Positions 1 to 9,101 of a stretch of 64,000 nt of DNA are shown here, piece by piece. The translations under genes were made by a program, and so were the position numbers. The notes beneath the pieces were generated by a model. The model ran no database searches. It was not told where the DNA came from and saw nothing but the letters and a program-made list of their open reading frames with translations. Within the stretch, counting starts at the first letter, position 1; each line of letters begins with the position of its first letter. Where the stretch lies: positions 434,001 to 498,000 of the forward strand of contig CAWKOH010000003.1 in NCBI GenBank assembly GCA_963851245.1, written 5' to 3'. This stretch comes from CAWKOH01 sp963851245. Lineage in GTDB: Bacteria; Actinomycetota; Acidimicrobiia; Acidimicrobiales; Palsa-688.

Positions 1-1113
1 CCGGAACCGCCTGTGGTCGCGGAGCACGAAGTTGGATTCGAGGGCCCGACGGTAACCCGAAAGGCCCGTGGCGCTCGCGTCTCCGGACGCGATGGCGTCG
101 GCAGCAGCTTCCCCGGCTGCCAGGCCGGCTCCGATGGCGAAGTTGACTCCCTCGAGCCAGATCCCGGCGGCCAGTGTCATACCGGCGGCGTCACCTGCGA
201 CGAGAAGCCCGTCCGCGGCGAGCTCGGGCATGGTGTTGTAGCCCCCTTCCGGGATCAGGTGGGCGCTGTACTCCTTGAGGGAGGCGCCGCGCAGCCACGG
301 GGCTACGGCCGGGTGCGCTTTGAAATCGCCAATCAGCTCCTCCGGCCGGATGCCCGACCGGGCGAGGCCCTGGAGGGAGACGACGACGCCGATGCTGACC
401 GTGTCGCGATTGGTGTAAATGAAGCCGCCGCCGGGGATCTCGCGTGTGCAACCGATCACCTCTATGTCGAGTCCTTCTCCCGGCATGAGGCCGAAACGTT
501 CTTCGATCACCTCCGCGGGCAGGCTCAACACCTCTTTCACGCCGAGGGTGTGATGGGCGGCGTCGGCCTTGGGGAGCAGCCCAGCCTCCTTGGCCAGGAA
601 GGAGTTGACGCCGTCGCAAGCGATGACGACCTGGGCTTCCAGGTCGCCGTCGGGCCGGTCGGTGCGAACTCCCCTGACGCGGCCGGTGACGCCCCTGAGC
701 AGCCCGGTGGCGACTGTCGACGTCACCAGCTTGGCCCCGGCGTCCACCGCGTGCTGGGCCAGCCACGAATCGAAGTCGGCCCGGTACACGGTCATGCCGT
801 TGTACGGGGGTTGCCCCCACGCCTGGGTGCGGACGTCGACAGTCACTGCCTGCGTGCCCGTCATGACCATGGTCGACCGGCGCACCACCCAGCGCTGGAC
901 GGGCACGTGCTCCCACCAGTTGGGGATCATCTCGTCCAGCACCCGGGCGTAGACCACCCCCCCGTAGACGTTCTTTGCGCCGGGGAAGGGGCCCCGCTCC
1001 ACCATGACGACCGAATGGCCGCGCCGGGCCAGCGCCAGGGCGGCGGCCGAACCGGCCGGTCCGGCGCCGACCACGACGGCGTCGCACGCTTCAGGCGACG
1101 GGGTCTGACTCAC
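1..1113 (-). CDS. FixC-like FAD-dependent ETF:quinone oxidoreductase (partial, 3' end outside window)
   Basis: This enzyme family takes electrons from reduced electron transfer flavoprotein and passes them to the quinone pool or a related acceptor. The GTG start at 1113 opens 371 codons that run off the left edge without a stop. An FAD-binding Rossmann motif (VVVGAGPAG) begins near residue 14, and a second dinucleotide-site motif, LLVAGDAAGM, lies near residue 312. The start overlaps the end of the ETF alpha gene by 23 bp, so the two are probably co-translated. The pairing of ETF alpha with a FixC protein fits an ETF-linked dehydrogenase chain, probably serving the OYE-type enzymes upstream. 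The C-terminal part, where a ferredoxin-like domain might follow, cannot be seen. Confidence 0.88.
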   Translation of the reverse strand, partial: MSQTPSPEACDAVVVGAGPAGSAAALALARRGHSVVMVERGPFPGAKNVYGGVVYARVLDEMIPNWWEHVPVQRWVVRRSTMVMTGTQAVTVDVRTQAWGQPPYNGMTVYRADFDSWLAQHAVDAGAKLVTSTVATGLLRGVTGRVRGVRTDRPDGDLEAQVVIACDGVNSFLAKEAGLLPKADAAHHTLGVKEVLSLPAEVIEERFGLMPGEGLDIEVIGCTREIPGGGFIYTNRDTVSIGVVVSLQGLARSGIRPEELIGDFKAHPAVAPWLRGASLKEYSAHLIPEGGYNTMPELAADGLLVAGDAAGMTLAAGIWLEGVNFAIGAGLAAGEAAADAIASGDASATGLSGYRRALESNFVLRDHRRFR

Positions 1114-2116
1114 GCAGCACCTCTCGAACTTGATCGGGGACCGGCACGTCGAGGCGGCCGGCCAGGTTCAACAGGATCCCACCGGCGTCGCCGACGATAC
1201 CGAGATTGGCCATGCCGGTCATGGGGCAGGAGGGGTCGGTGTTGACACTCACGATGTGGTCGGGCGCGCCCAGTCCACCGACATGCTGACTGGCCCCCGA
1301 CACTCCGAAAGCCACGTACAGATCGGGGTTGACGGTAACCCCCGTCGTGCCGATCTGTCGGTTGTAGCTCATCCATCCGGCGTCGGTAACCACCCTCGTC
1401 GCGCCCGCCGACGCTCCGAGCGCGGCGGCGACGGCGGCCAGCAGATCGAGGATGGCTCGAGCCTGCTCGTCGCTCGCGCCCCGGGGGACCAACCCCGCGC
1501 CTGCGCCCAGGACTCTGACCGCTTCCGACAGGTCCATGGTGGCCGGGTCCGGTTCCAGGAGTGCCACCGTCTCGGCGTTCGCCGTCTCGGGGGAGGCAAG
1601 CGGGAGGTCGATCCGGGTTAGGCGAGGTGTGGTCCGCTCGAGCTGCGAGTTGCGGGCCCCGGGCCAGATGGTGGCCACTGCGGGCCCGTCGCAATCCACG
1701 GGCACGACGACCCGCCCATCCGCGCGCAACAGCTCGGCGTGTACTCCGTATGGCGGTTTGCCGGTCAGGTCGGCTCGCACCGCCCCGGCGAGGAGGGGCC
1801 GCTGCAGCTGGGCGGACAGTCGCGGCGCCAGGTCTCGGCCGTCGGGCGACGCCGGCAGCAACACCAGGGATGTCGGGGAGAGGATCGGCGCCAGGATGGC
1901 GGCCAGCCCGGCTGGGGCCGGCGTCGTGTCACAGTGCCAGACGTCCGCGGCACCCTGGAGGGCGGCGGCCGCCGGGCCGGTACCGCTGCCGGCCAGCAGG
2001 ACGGCACCTCGCGCTTCCGCCACCGCCTCACCGGCTCCCGCCGGTAGCCGACCTTCCCGACACACCACCACGGCCACGCTTGCGGGCAGGCCGGGGTCGG
2101 GCTCGGTCACTGCCAC
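1091..2116 (-). CDS. etfA: Electron transfer flavoprotein alpha subunit (FixB family)
   Basis: ETF alpha binds FAD and, with ETF beta, carries electrons from dehydrogenases to an ETF:quinone oxidoreductase. The C-terminal half has the family signature: RQIGTTG, then PDLYVAFGVSGASQH, then a NTDP motif and GIVGDAG, which form the FAD site. I chose the GTG at 2116 because AAGGGA lies 6 nt before it; in-frame ATGs at 2131 and 2140 are possible alternatives, and the frame continues meaninglessly into the upstream repeat. With this start the protein is 341 residues, slightly longer than usual. No ETF beta gene is visible beside it, which is unusual because etfB normally sits directly upstream. The gene overlaps the FixC-like gene downstream. 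Confidence 0.87.
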   Translation of the reverse strand: MAVTEPDPGLPASVAVVVCREGRLPAGAGEAVAEARGAVLLAGSGTGPAAAALQGAADVWHCDTTPAPAGLAAILAPILSPTSLVLLPASPDGRDLAPRLSAQLQRPLLAGAVRADLTGKPPYGVHAELLRADGRVVVPVDCDGPAVATIWPGARNSQLERTTPRLTRIDLPLASPETANAETVALLEPDPATMDLSEAVRVLGAGAGLVPRGASDEQARAILDLLAAVAAALGASAGATRVVTDAGWMSYNRQIGTTGVTVNPDLYVAFGVSGASQHVGGLGAPDHIVSVNTDPSCPMTGMANLGIVGDAGGILLNLAGRLDVPVPDQVREVLRESDPVA

Positions 2117-2141
2117 CTGGGTTCCCTTCATCCGGGTCATT

Positions 2142-2336
2142 GGTGCACCATTGAGGCAACGGTGCACCAACCTGCCACATTGGCTCGCTCCCGATGGTCG
2201 CTCACGGGTGCACCATTGAGGCAACGGTGCACCAACCTGCCACATTGGCTCGCTCCCGATGGTCGCTCACGGGTGCACCATTGAGGCAACGGTGCACCAA
2301 CCTGCCACATTGGCTCGCTCCCGATGGTCACTCACA
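2142..2336. repeat. Three tandem 65-bp hairpin repeats between the OYE gene and etfA
   Basis: Three nearly identical 65-bp units start at 2142, 2207 and 2272. Each contains two copies of the self-complementary octamer GGTGCACC separated by 11 bp. Read on the minus strand, which is the transcribed strand here, each unit can fold into a 12-bp stem with a 3-nt loop and one G-U pair. The array fills the whole gap between the OYE stop codon at 2332 and the etfA start. There is no spacer diversity, so this is not CRISPR. It could be a processing or attenuation element, or a palindromic intergenic repeat. The function is unknown. Confidence 0.9.
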
Positions 2337-4299
2337 GGTTCACGGCCACCCGGTGCCCCTCCACGATGGCGGCGTGAGCCCGCCGGGGAGCCAGACAGTC
2401 GCCGATCCGGTGCACGGGGAATGGTGAGCCGGACAGAGCTCTCCACAGGTCGTCCTCGGGCTGCTGGTGCAGCGCGCACACCACCCAGTCGCAGGCGCGG
2501 TCGTGATCTTGACCGGTGGGGTGGTGCTGGAGGTTGACGATCAGGCCCTCCCCGTCGGGCTGTGCCCGCACCCCGAGAGGAACCAGGTCGGTGGCTTGGC
2601 GGATTCCGCGTGCGTGGGCCCGTACATTCCACGTCTCCAGGTCGAGCGTGATACCGAGGTCCTGCCCGACGACCATTCCATTGGTGGCGATCTCCACCTC
2701 GCAGCCCCGGTCGGCCAGCAGCTCGGCCACCGAAGTGGCCTGGTGGAAGCCCAGCTCGTCCACGACGAGCACCCGGCCGAAGGGCGCGGTCCGGCCTTCG
2801 AGCACATCGCGGACGTCCACCACACGCTCGCTGTCCCCGGCCCACCAGGGCCGCGCCGGTCGCGCTCCGGTCGCCAGGACGACCACGTCCGCACCGGTCC
2901 CGAGCACCCGATCCGCGTCGGCGTGTATGCCGGTCTTGAGGTCGATCTCGAGGCGATGAACGTGGGCGACGAGATTGCGGGTGATATCGAGTAGCTCGGC
3001 CCGGCTCGGAACACTCGCCGCGGCCGGGATCTGGCCGCCCAGCCGGTCCTGTCGCTCGAGCAGCGTCACCCGGTGCCCCCGCTCCGCGGCGGTGACCGCC
3101 GCTTGCAGGCCGGCGGGACCGCCTCCGACCACCAGCAGGTGTTTCCTGGCCCGGGGAGCCGCGAGGACGACGGACTCCCTCCCGGTGCGGGGATTCTCGA
3201 TGCAGCCAAGCCAGCGATTGAGCCCCATCCGGCCCACGCACTCCTGGTTGCACGACAGGCAGGTACGGATGTCGGTGGAATGGCCGGCCCGAGCCTTGGC
3301 CGAGAAATCGGCATCGGCGATCTGGCCCCGGACCACGCCCACGAGGTCGCACTGGCCGGCGGAGAGGGCGCGGTCGGCTTGGAGGGGATCCTTGAACCGG
3401 CCCACCCCGATGACGGGAAGGCTCACCGCTTCGCGAATGGCGCTCGGGATGAACATGGCGTAGCCCGGCGGGATCTGCATGCTGGCTTCGATCATGTACA
3501 AAGTGGCGGTCGCCACCCCGATCGAGGTGTTGATGTAGTCGACGTGGCCGGTTGCCTCGGCCATGCGGGCGACGGCCACGGCGTCCTCGATGGTCGTACC
3601 GTGCTCGATCAGCTCGTCTCCGCACAGGCGAACGCCGAGAACACGCTCGGGGCCGATGGCCTCCCTGACCGCGGCGACGATCTCCAAGAGGAGCCTGGCC
3701 CGGTTAACCAGATCGCCGCCATAGGCATCGTTACGCCGGTTGGTGGCGGGCGACAGGAAACCGCGGACGATCGACGAATGGGAGCATTGCAGCTCGATAC
3801 CGTCGAAACCGCCGCGTACGCAGTGCTCCGCGACCAGCGCGTAGCCGGCCACGATCTCGGCGATCTCGTGGGCCTCGACTTCCTTCGGGACCTCGCGGAA
3901 AAGGGGGTCGGGCACCGGGCTGGGCGCCCAGACGGGCAGCCGGGTGTACATGCTGGAGGCCTGACCGCCGTTGTGATTGATCTGGGCCAGAATGGGCACA
4001 TCGTGGGCGTGGACCGCCTCCGTGATCCGGCGGTAACCGGGAATTACCTCGGGGTGGAAGCCGTGGATGAGCTTTTCGTACGGCCAGTCGGTGGGATGGG
4101 TCGAGTGCTCCTCGGTGATGATGAGCCCAGCCCCGCCGGCGGCCCGGGCCGCGTAGTAGGCGGCGTGCTGCTCGCTCGGCTTGCCGTCCTGGGTGGCGTA
4201 GTTGGTCAGGTGGGCCGAGAACACGATCCGGTTGCGCACGGTGAGCCGACCGATCCGGATCGGGGTGAAGAGGTGACGGTACTGGCCGGGTCCGCTCAT
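2332..4299 (-). CDS. NADH:flavin oxidoreductase / 2,4-dienoyl-CoA reductase family protein (mycofactocin-associated type 2-like)
   Basis: This is a 655-residue enzyme of the FadH/Old Yellow Enzyme family. The N-terminal FMN-binding TIM barrel covers about residues 10-340. A four-cysteine [4Fe-4S] motif (C-x2-C-x3-C-x11-C) lies near residues 347-366. A C-terminal FAD/NAD(P) module begins with GGGPAG near residue 392. The ATG at 4299 overlaps the stop of the preceding paralogue in an ATGA junction. Two adjacent FadH/OYE paralogues next to ETF alpha and a FixC protein recall the oxidoreductase 1/2 pair described for mycofactocin systems. The substrate cannot be told from sequence, and a generic enoate or dienoyl-CoA reductase remains possible. 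Confidence 0.85.
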   Translation of the reverse strand: MSGPGQYRHLFTPIRIGRLTVRNRIVFSAHLTNYATQDGKPSEQHAAYYAARAAGGAGLIITEEHSTHPTDWPYEKLIHGFHPEVIPGYRRITEAVHAHDVPILAQINHNGGQASSMYTRLPVWAPSPVPDPLFREVPKEVEAHEIAEIVAGYALVAEHCVRGGFDGIELQCSHSSIVRGFLSPATNRRNDAYGGDLVNRARLLLEIVAAVREAIGPERVLGVRLCGDELIEHGTTIEDAVAVARMAEATGHVDYINTSIGVATATLYMIEASMQIPPGYAMFIPSAIREAVSLPVIGVGRFKDPLQADRALSAGQCDLVGVVRGQIADADFSAKARAGHSTDIRTCLSCNQECVGRMGLNRWLGCIENPRTGRESVVLAAPRARKHLLVVGGGPAGLQAAVTAAERGHRVTLLERQDRLGGQIPAAASVPSRAELLDITRNLVAHVHRLEIDLKTGIHADADRVLGTGADVVVLATGARPARPWWAGDSERVVDVRDVLEGRTAPFGRVLVVDELGFHQATSVAELLADRGCEVEIATNGMVVGQDLGITLDLETWNVRAHARGIRQATDLVPLGVRAQPDGEGLIVNLQHHPTGQDHDRACDWVVCALHQQPEDDLWRALSGSPFPVHRIGDCLAPRRAHAAIVEGHRVAVNL

Positions 4300-6305
4300 G
4301 CCTGCGCCCCGTCCGGCGACGAGCGCCCGAGCAGTTGAAGGGCGGCCCGTCGGCCCTCGAGCACGGCCGGTAGAAGGGTTCGCGGCGCTACGCAGTCGCC
4401 GGCTCGCAACACACCCGGATCCTCGAGCTGGCGGTACAGGGTGTCTGCCGCCAACCGGTGCCCGCAATCCACGAGCAGGGCGGCCGGCAGGTAAGACCTG
4501 TCTCCGGTCCAGACGTCTACCACTTCCACTTGCCCCGCGCCCACACTGCTCACCCGGCTGCGCAGCTGCCGGTTGACCCCGGCTCGCTGCAGACGGACGT
4601 TGGCGTCGGCGAGATCGCCGGTGAGGGACAGGAGCGTTCCGGCCACCGGGTCAGGGCTGACGAGCGTCACCGGATGCACGCCGCGGGTGGCCAGCCATTC
4701 GGCGATGCCGATAGCCACCTGGTCACCCACCGGGTCGTCGATGACGACTGGTCCGGCGGTGAGACCGCCGACCGAGCACAGGAGCTGCAAGCCGTCGATA
4801 ACCTTCGGGCCCGGTTCGCCTGGATCGCGGCCCGCCGCCGGTTCGCGGTTGGTGGAATAACGCCCGGGGACAGGGCGGCTCCCGGTGGCGAGCACCACTT
4901 CCCACCCGTCGACGCGGGCGGCGCGAACGTCCTCAACCGTCACGTCCGTCTCCAGGAAGAACTCCACACCGAGTCGTCTGCACTCGGCCTCCAGCCAGTC
5001 GCTCAACAAGCGGATGCGCTCCCGCCCCGGTCCCACGGCGGCCAGACGAGGGGTACCGCCCGCCATAGGGGCCCGATCGCAGATGGCCACCTGCCGGCCC
5101 GACTCGGCCAGGAATCGGGCGCACTCGAGGCCCGCCGGTCCGGCTCCCACCACGATCACCCGCGGACCGGGCCGAGCCCGCCGCGGCTCATGGGGTTCCT
5201 CGACCTCGTGCCCCGAGGCCGGCTCGCCTACACACGACACGATCGGGTTGCGGTTGTCGCGTACCCGGCAGGCCTGGTTGCAGAGGAGGCACGGTCTTAT
5301 TCGCTCCGATGACCCCGACCGAAGGAGCGCGACCAGTCTCGGCTCCGCGATCTGAGCTCGCGTCATCTCGACCAGGTCGGCCACCCCCGCGGTGACAGCA
5401 TCGTCGGCGTCGCCAGCGTCAACGACACTGCCCTGCAGCACGACCCTCGTCGCCCCACCGGCCGCTTCCCTCATGGAGCGGCACAGTTCGACGTTGAAAT
5501 TGGCGGAGGTGTGGGCGTCGGGACGGTAGGAACCGGTCGAGTAGGGGCCGCCCCTGACGACTGTCAGCAGGTCCACGCCGGGCGCCAAGGCGGCGACCGC
5601 CTCGACCGCTTGCTCTGGCGTTATGCCCGCCCAGGGGGCCAGCTCGTCGCATGAAATGCGCAGGGCTACGACCCTGTCGGTGCCGACCGCTCTCCGCACG
5701 GCGGCCACGACCTCGCGGGTCAGTCGCAACCGATCCTGGCCGTATCCGTCCGGGCGCTGGTTGGTAAGGCCGGATTGGAACTGCCTGAGAACGGACCACG
5801 CTCCGCTGTCGATCTCCACCCCGTCGATCCCGGCGCTCACCGCTTCTACCGCGGCCCACGAAAAGGCCGCCACCAGAGAGTCGATGCCGTCCTGATCCAG
5901 CTCGGCGGGCGGCTCCCGGGTGACGACGTCGGCCACCCGGGAAGGCGCCCACATCACTTGCTGCGAGAAGGCGCTGGAGCCCTGGCCTCCAGCGTGGCCC
6001 AGTCCGGCCAGTACCAGAGTCCGGTTAGGCCGGCAGGCCGAGGCTATGGAGTGCCAGCCCGAGCGGCAGTCCGCGGCCAGTGGGGCCCGCTCGTAGGGCC
6101 AGTCGTCCTCGGTCACCGAGGCGGTCTCGGTCACGATCACGCCGGCGCCGCCGGCGGCCCGCCGGGCGTAGTAGGCAACATGAGCGGCCGAGACGGCTCG
6201 GCCCCGAGCCAGGTTCGTTTCGTGGGGCCCGAACACGACTCGCGATGGTGCCTCGAGAGCACCAACGGCGATCGGTTCGGTGAGCAGGTAGGAGGACCGG
6301 CTCAT
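4296..6305 (-). CDS. NADH:flavin oxidoreductase family protein (mycofactocin-associated type 1-like)
   Basis: This 669-residue paralogue of the next gene has the same layout: a flavin-binding TIM barrel, a C-x2-C-x3-C-x11-C iron-sulfur motif (starting CLLCNQAC), then an FAD/NAD(P)-binding module with VVGAGPAG. The barrel is more divergent than in its neighbour. Its ATG at 6305 overlaps the stop of the upstream LOG gene, and its own stop overlaps the start of the second OYE gene, so all three should be translated together. Pairing of two divergent copies suggests either distinct substrates or a heteromeric enzyme; that is inference. Assignment to the mycofactocin type 1 family rests on resemblance and context only. 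Confidence 0.83.
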   Translation of the reverse strand: MSRSSYLLTEPIAVGALEAPSRVVFGPHETNLARGRAVSAAHVAYYARRAAGGAGVIVTETASVTEDDWPYERAPLAADCRSGWHSIASACRPNRTLVLAGLGHAGGQGSSAFSQQVMWAPSRVADVVTREPPAELDQDGIDSLVAAFSWAAVEAVSAGIDGVEIDSGAWSVLRQFQSGLTNQRPDGYGQDRLRLTREVVAAVRRAVGTDRVVALRISCDELAPWAGITPEQAVEAVAALAPGVDLLTVVRGGPYSTGSYRPDAHTSANFNVELCRSMREAAGGATRVVLQGSVVDAGDADDAVTAGVADLVEMTRAQIAEPRLVALLRSGSSERIRPCLLCNQACRVRDNRNPIVSCVGEPASGHEVEEPHEPRRARPGPRVIVVGAGPAGLECARFLAESGRQVAICDRAPMAGGTPRLAAVGPGRERIRLLSDWLEAECRRLGVEFFLETDVTVEDVRAARVDGWEVVLATGSRPVPGRYSTNREPAAGRDPGEPGPKVIDGLQLLCSVGGLTAGPVVIDDPVGDQVAIGIAEWLATRGVHPVTLVSPDPVAGTLLSLTGDLADANVRLQRAGVNRQLRSRVSSVGAGQVEVVDVWTGDRSYLPAALLVDCGHRLAADTLYRQLEDPGVLRAGDCVAPRTLLPAVLEGRRAALQLLGRSSPDGAQA

Positions 6306-7375
6306 AGAGCCGGGCTGCCCACGGTCGGACGGGGCGGGGCGCTGGGCAGATTGTTGAGTGCGTCGATCAGCTGACGGAGGCGGGCATAAGACAGGCGGTC
6401 GAATCGCAGGGCGACGCGTGCCAGATCGGGGAAGTCGGCGCTGCGCCGTTCGGCGGGGAGCGGGCCATCCAGGACGCTGATGGGCCCTTTGGTGATGTCG
6501 GCAAAGCTCTCTGACAGTTGCGCCGCCTCATCCGCGGTCGGCGCCGCTTCCAGCCTGAGGACGAGGGTGTCGCCGACCCACCTCAAGGAGTGGAAGTTCC
6601 GGTAGAAGCCGAGGATCTCGGCGGCGGCATCCTCCACGGTGTCGACGATCCGGTACAGGCAGGCGTCGTCGGGGCCGATCAGATGCCGGGACGCCACCTC
6701 GTCGGTCAGGAAGCGCTCCCATCCCTTCCAATAGCTGCCTCCAGCCACCTCCAGGAGGACCACCGGGGCCGGCTCGGCTTTTCCCGTCTGGATGAGGGTC
6801 AACAGCTCGAAGGCCTCGTCCAGCGTCCCGAACCCTCCGGGCAGGACGGCGTAGGCGAACGATTCCTTGATGAGCAGCACCTTCCGGGTGAAGAAGTACT
6901 TCATCGAAACGAGCTTGGGGTCGTCCCGGATGAATGGGTTGGGCCCCTGCTCGAAAGGTAGCCGGATGTTGATGCCAAAGGCCTGGTCCGGGCCGGCGCC
7001 CTCCAGGCCGGCCGCCATAATGCCGGGGCCGGCGCCGGTGACCGTCGACCAGCCGTGCTCGGCGAGCAGCCGGGCCAGGTCTCGGGCCTGGACGTATAGA
7101 GGGTCGGAAGGAAGGGTCCGGGCCGAGCCGAACATGGTCATCTTGCGGACATGGCGGTAGGGGGCGAACACCTCGAAGCCCTCGCACATCTCTTTGAGAG
7201 CGGCGTTGGTGATCTTCAGATCGAGGCGGTCGGTGCGGTCGGAGGCCAGCCGGACCACGGTCTCGAAGATCTCGAGGAGTTGATCACGATTGGCCGTCGT
7301 TCCCATCGAATCCAGCAGGTCGATGAGCTGCTGCCGGATGGCGGCGGGGGTCTCCTGGCCGTCGGGGCGGCTCAT
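6302..7375 (-). CDS. LOG family protein (lysine decarboxylase-like Rossmann fold)
   Basis: LOG-family enzymes include phosphoribohydrolases that release the base from nucleoside monophosphates, as in cytokinin activation. The hallmark PGGFGTLDE lies in the middle of the protein, preceded by a Rossmann segment with FGSAR and GAGPGIM. At 357 residues it is longer than typical LOG proteins of about 180-200 residues; extra N- and C-terminal segments flank the core, as in the larger actinobacterial members. It sits between pgl and the OYE genes with 3-bp and overlapping junctions, so it is part of the same transcription unit. The precise substrate in this organism is unknown. Confidence 0.85.
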   Translation of the reverse strand: MSRPDGQETPAAIRQQLIDLLDSMGTTANRDQLLEIFETVVRLASDRTDRLDLKITNAALKEMCEGFEVFAPYRHVRKMTMFGSARTLPSDPLYVQARDLARLLAEHGWSTVTGAGPGIMAAGLEGAGPDQAFGINIRLPFEQGPNPFIRDDPKLVSMKYFFTRKVLLIKESFAYAVLPGGFGTLDEAFELLTLIQTGKAEPAPVVLLEVAGGSYWKGWERFLTDEVASRHLIGPDDACLYRIVDTVEDAAAEILGFYRNFHSLRWVGDTLVLRLEAAPTADEAAQLSESFADITKGPISVLDGPLPAERRSADFPDLARVALRFDRLSYARLRQLIDALNNLPSAPPRPTVGSPAL

Positions 7376-7378
7376 TCG

Positions 7379-8044
7379 TTACGACGGCGCGGCGGCGCGG
7401 TCGACCAGCCACACGACTCGATCCGATGTGACCCGGCTTGGAGGCAGGTCAGCCCCTTCCATGACCGCCTGTAGAGCCTGGCGCCTGGACCCTCCCGCCA
7501 CGGTGAAGATGACCAAGCGGGATCTGGCGATTCCGGAAAATGTAAGTGTCAAGCGAGGGTAGGGATTCTGCCCCGTGCTGTCCTCGTTGCGAGCAACCAG
7601 CTGCCCCGGGTCGGCGTCGAGGGCCTTCGATCCCGGGAAAAGCGATGCGATGTGACCATCCGGCCCCATCCCGAGGTGGATCACGTCCAGCTTGCCTATC
7701 TCTCCCAAGCGCAACTGGTAGGCGTCGGGGCCTTCGTCGCAGTTCATGGGGTACACCGCGTTCGCCGCGCCCACCCTCTCGAGAAGGGCTTGCCGGCCGA
7801 GGAGCTGGTTTGATTCGGGATGGTCGGAGGGTATGCAACGCTCGTCGCCCCAGTAGATGTTGACCGACAGCCAGTCGATCGAGTCGGTGCTTTCCTCGGC
7901 CAGCCGCTCGTAGCATCGCCTGGCCGTCTCGCCGCCGCACAAGGCGAACGCGAACAGCTCGTCGGGACGGCTCTTGAATGCCGCGATGACTTCGTGGGCG
8001 AAGGCTCCCGGCAGGTCGTCGACGACGATCAACTCTCCATTCAC
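7379..8044 (-). CDS. pgl: 6-phosphogluconolactonase
   Basis: The enzyme hydrolyses 6-phosphogluconolactone to 6-phosphogluconate, the second step of the oxidative pentose phosphate pathway. The 221-residue protein shows the DevB/NagB-family signatures CGGETARRCYE, YWGDERCIP and LGMGPDGHIASLFPGS. Length is normal for bacterial Pgl. It follows opcA by 82 bp and precedes the LOG gene by 3 bp on the same strand. Together with zwf and opcA it completes the oxidative branch up to 6-phosphogluconate; no 6-phosphogluconate dehydrogenase gene is seen in the window. Confidence 0.94.
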   Translation of the reverse strand: MNGELIVVDDLPGAFAHEVIAAFKSRPDELFAFALCGGETARRCYERLAEESTDSIDWLSVNIYWGDERCIPSDHPESNQLLGRQALLERVGAANAVYPMNCDEGPDAYQLRLGEIGKLDVIHLGMGPDGHIASLFPGSKALDADPGQLVARNEDSTGQNPYPRLTLTFSGIARSRLVIFTVAGGSRRQALQAVMEGADLPPSRVTSDRVVWLVDRAAAPS

Positions 8045-8126
8045 GGTTGAGCAGACTACGCGGTGGGTGCGACCCCTCTTCCGCTTTTGGGTGTTCGCGA
8101 ACCGGTCGGGACGCCCCTCGGCGGCG

Positions 8127-9101
8127 TCAGGCCGGGAGGCTCGTCGCCGCGGAGAGAGCCTTCTCCCACGTCACATCCGGCTTCAGGTGGGTGAGGGCGC
8201 TGGCCAGGGCGGTGGGGAGGGGATCGTCGGAGAGGGCGATGAACTGCCTCGGCGTGGCTCCTGACGGCAAGGTGGCCTGGGCCGAGACGGTGCGATGTTG
8301 ATCGCCGCGCACAACCTCGAAGAGGGCGACGTCGGAGCCGTGACGGCAAGTGACGCGCATCTCCACATGCCTGCCGTCGGACAACACCACCTGGTTGGGG
8401 CGAAGGTCCAGCTGGCTGACCAGCCATCCCCCGAGCAGGTGGCGCGGTCCGGTCTTGCCTTGGACTTCGACGTCGCTCACTCCGTCGAGCCAGGCCCGGC
8501 CCTCGGGTGGGTCGAACAGCCCGGCCAGCAACTCCCTCCACGGCGCCAGCCGGGCCCACGACAGGTCGACGACGGTGCGCCGGCGGGCCAGCTCCAGGAG
8601 GCCCCGCAGCTCGCCCTCGGCATCCCGGCTATCGAGAAGGACAGCCGATGCCACAGTGAGGAGGGGATCGGTGGGATCGGGCACCGAGTTCACATACCAA
8701 ACTGCCACTGGAAGGTCGGAGATAGTGAAGGCTTCTACCAGTGAGTCGAGATGGCGGGCGGCCTGGCCGCGAACCCAGAGGGTGACCTCCTCGGAGTTGA
8801 TCACGTGACTGTCGGTGTTCACGGCATAGAGGGAGGTCCGGGCGTCGAGGCTGGCTGCCTGGTAGGGATCGGGCCGGAGGATGATAATGCGGGCCGGGTG
8901 GTGGCCGCCGAGGGCCCTGAGAGCCCGGGTGGCACCGTAGGCCTGCTCGTCCTCCGGAGCCACTGCGATCAGAGTCATCACGGCGGTGCGGGCGGAGTTG
9001 TGTTCCGTCGACTGATGACGCAGCACGCGGAGGGCGTTCACCACCTGGCCGACCCGTACGCCTTGGCCGTCCCAGGTGTCGACCGCTACGGCGTCCGCCA
9101 C
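8127..9101 (-). CDS. opcA: Glucose-6-phosphate dehydrogenase assembly protein OpcA
   Basis: OpcA is an allosteric or assembly factor for glucose-6-phosphate dehydrogenase, known from cyanobacteria and actinobacteria. The 324-residue product has the OpcA-type arrangement, with an N-terminal Rossmann-like segment and the motif SDLPVAVWYVN in the middle. The ATG at 9101 overlaps the end of zwf by 16 bp, the usual actinobacterial zwf-opcA arrangement, so co-translation is likely. There are no transmembrane segments, so it is cytosolic. The assignment rests on sequence pattern and on this very consistent gene context. Confidence 0.9.
   Translation of the reverse strand: MADAVAVDTWDGQGVRVGQVVNALRVLRHQSTEHNSARTAVMTLIAVAPEDEQAYGATRALRALGGHHPARIIILRPDPYQAASLDARTSLYAVNTDSHVINSEEVTLWVRGQAARHLDSLVEAFTISDLPVAVWYVNSVPDPTDPLLTVASAVLLDSRDAEGELRGLLELARRRTVVDLSWARLAPWRELLAGLFDPPEGRAWLDGVSDVEVQGKTGPRHLLGGWLVSQLDLRPNQVVLSDGRHVEMRVTCRHGSDVALFEVVRGDQHRTVSAQATLPSGATPRQFIALSDDPLPTALASALTHLKPDVTWEKALSAATSLPA

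Noticed and set aside
2142..2336. Possible CRISPR array or protein-coding extension of etfA
   Set aside because: There are no spacers, and the translated repeat has no protein-like sequence beyond its repetition.
3073..4338. Long plus-strand open frame of about 420 codons
   Set aside because: It lies antisense to the OYE gene with its clear motifs and has no recognisable sequence; long antisense frames are common in GC-rich DNA.
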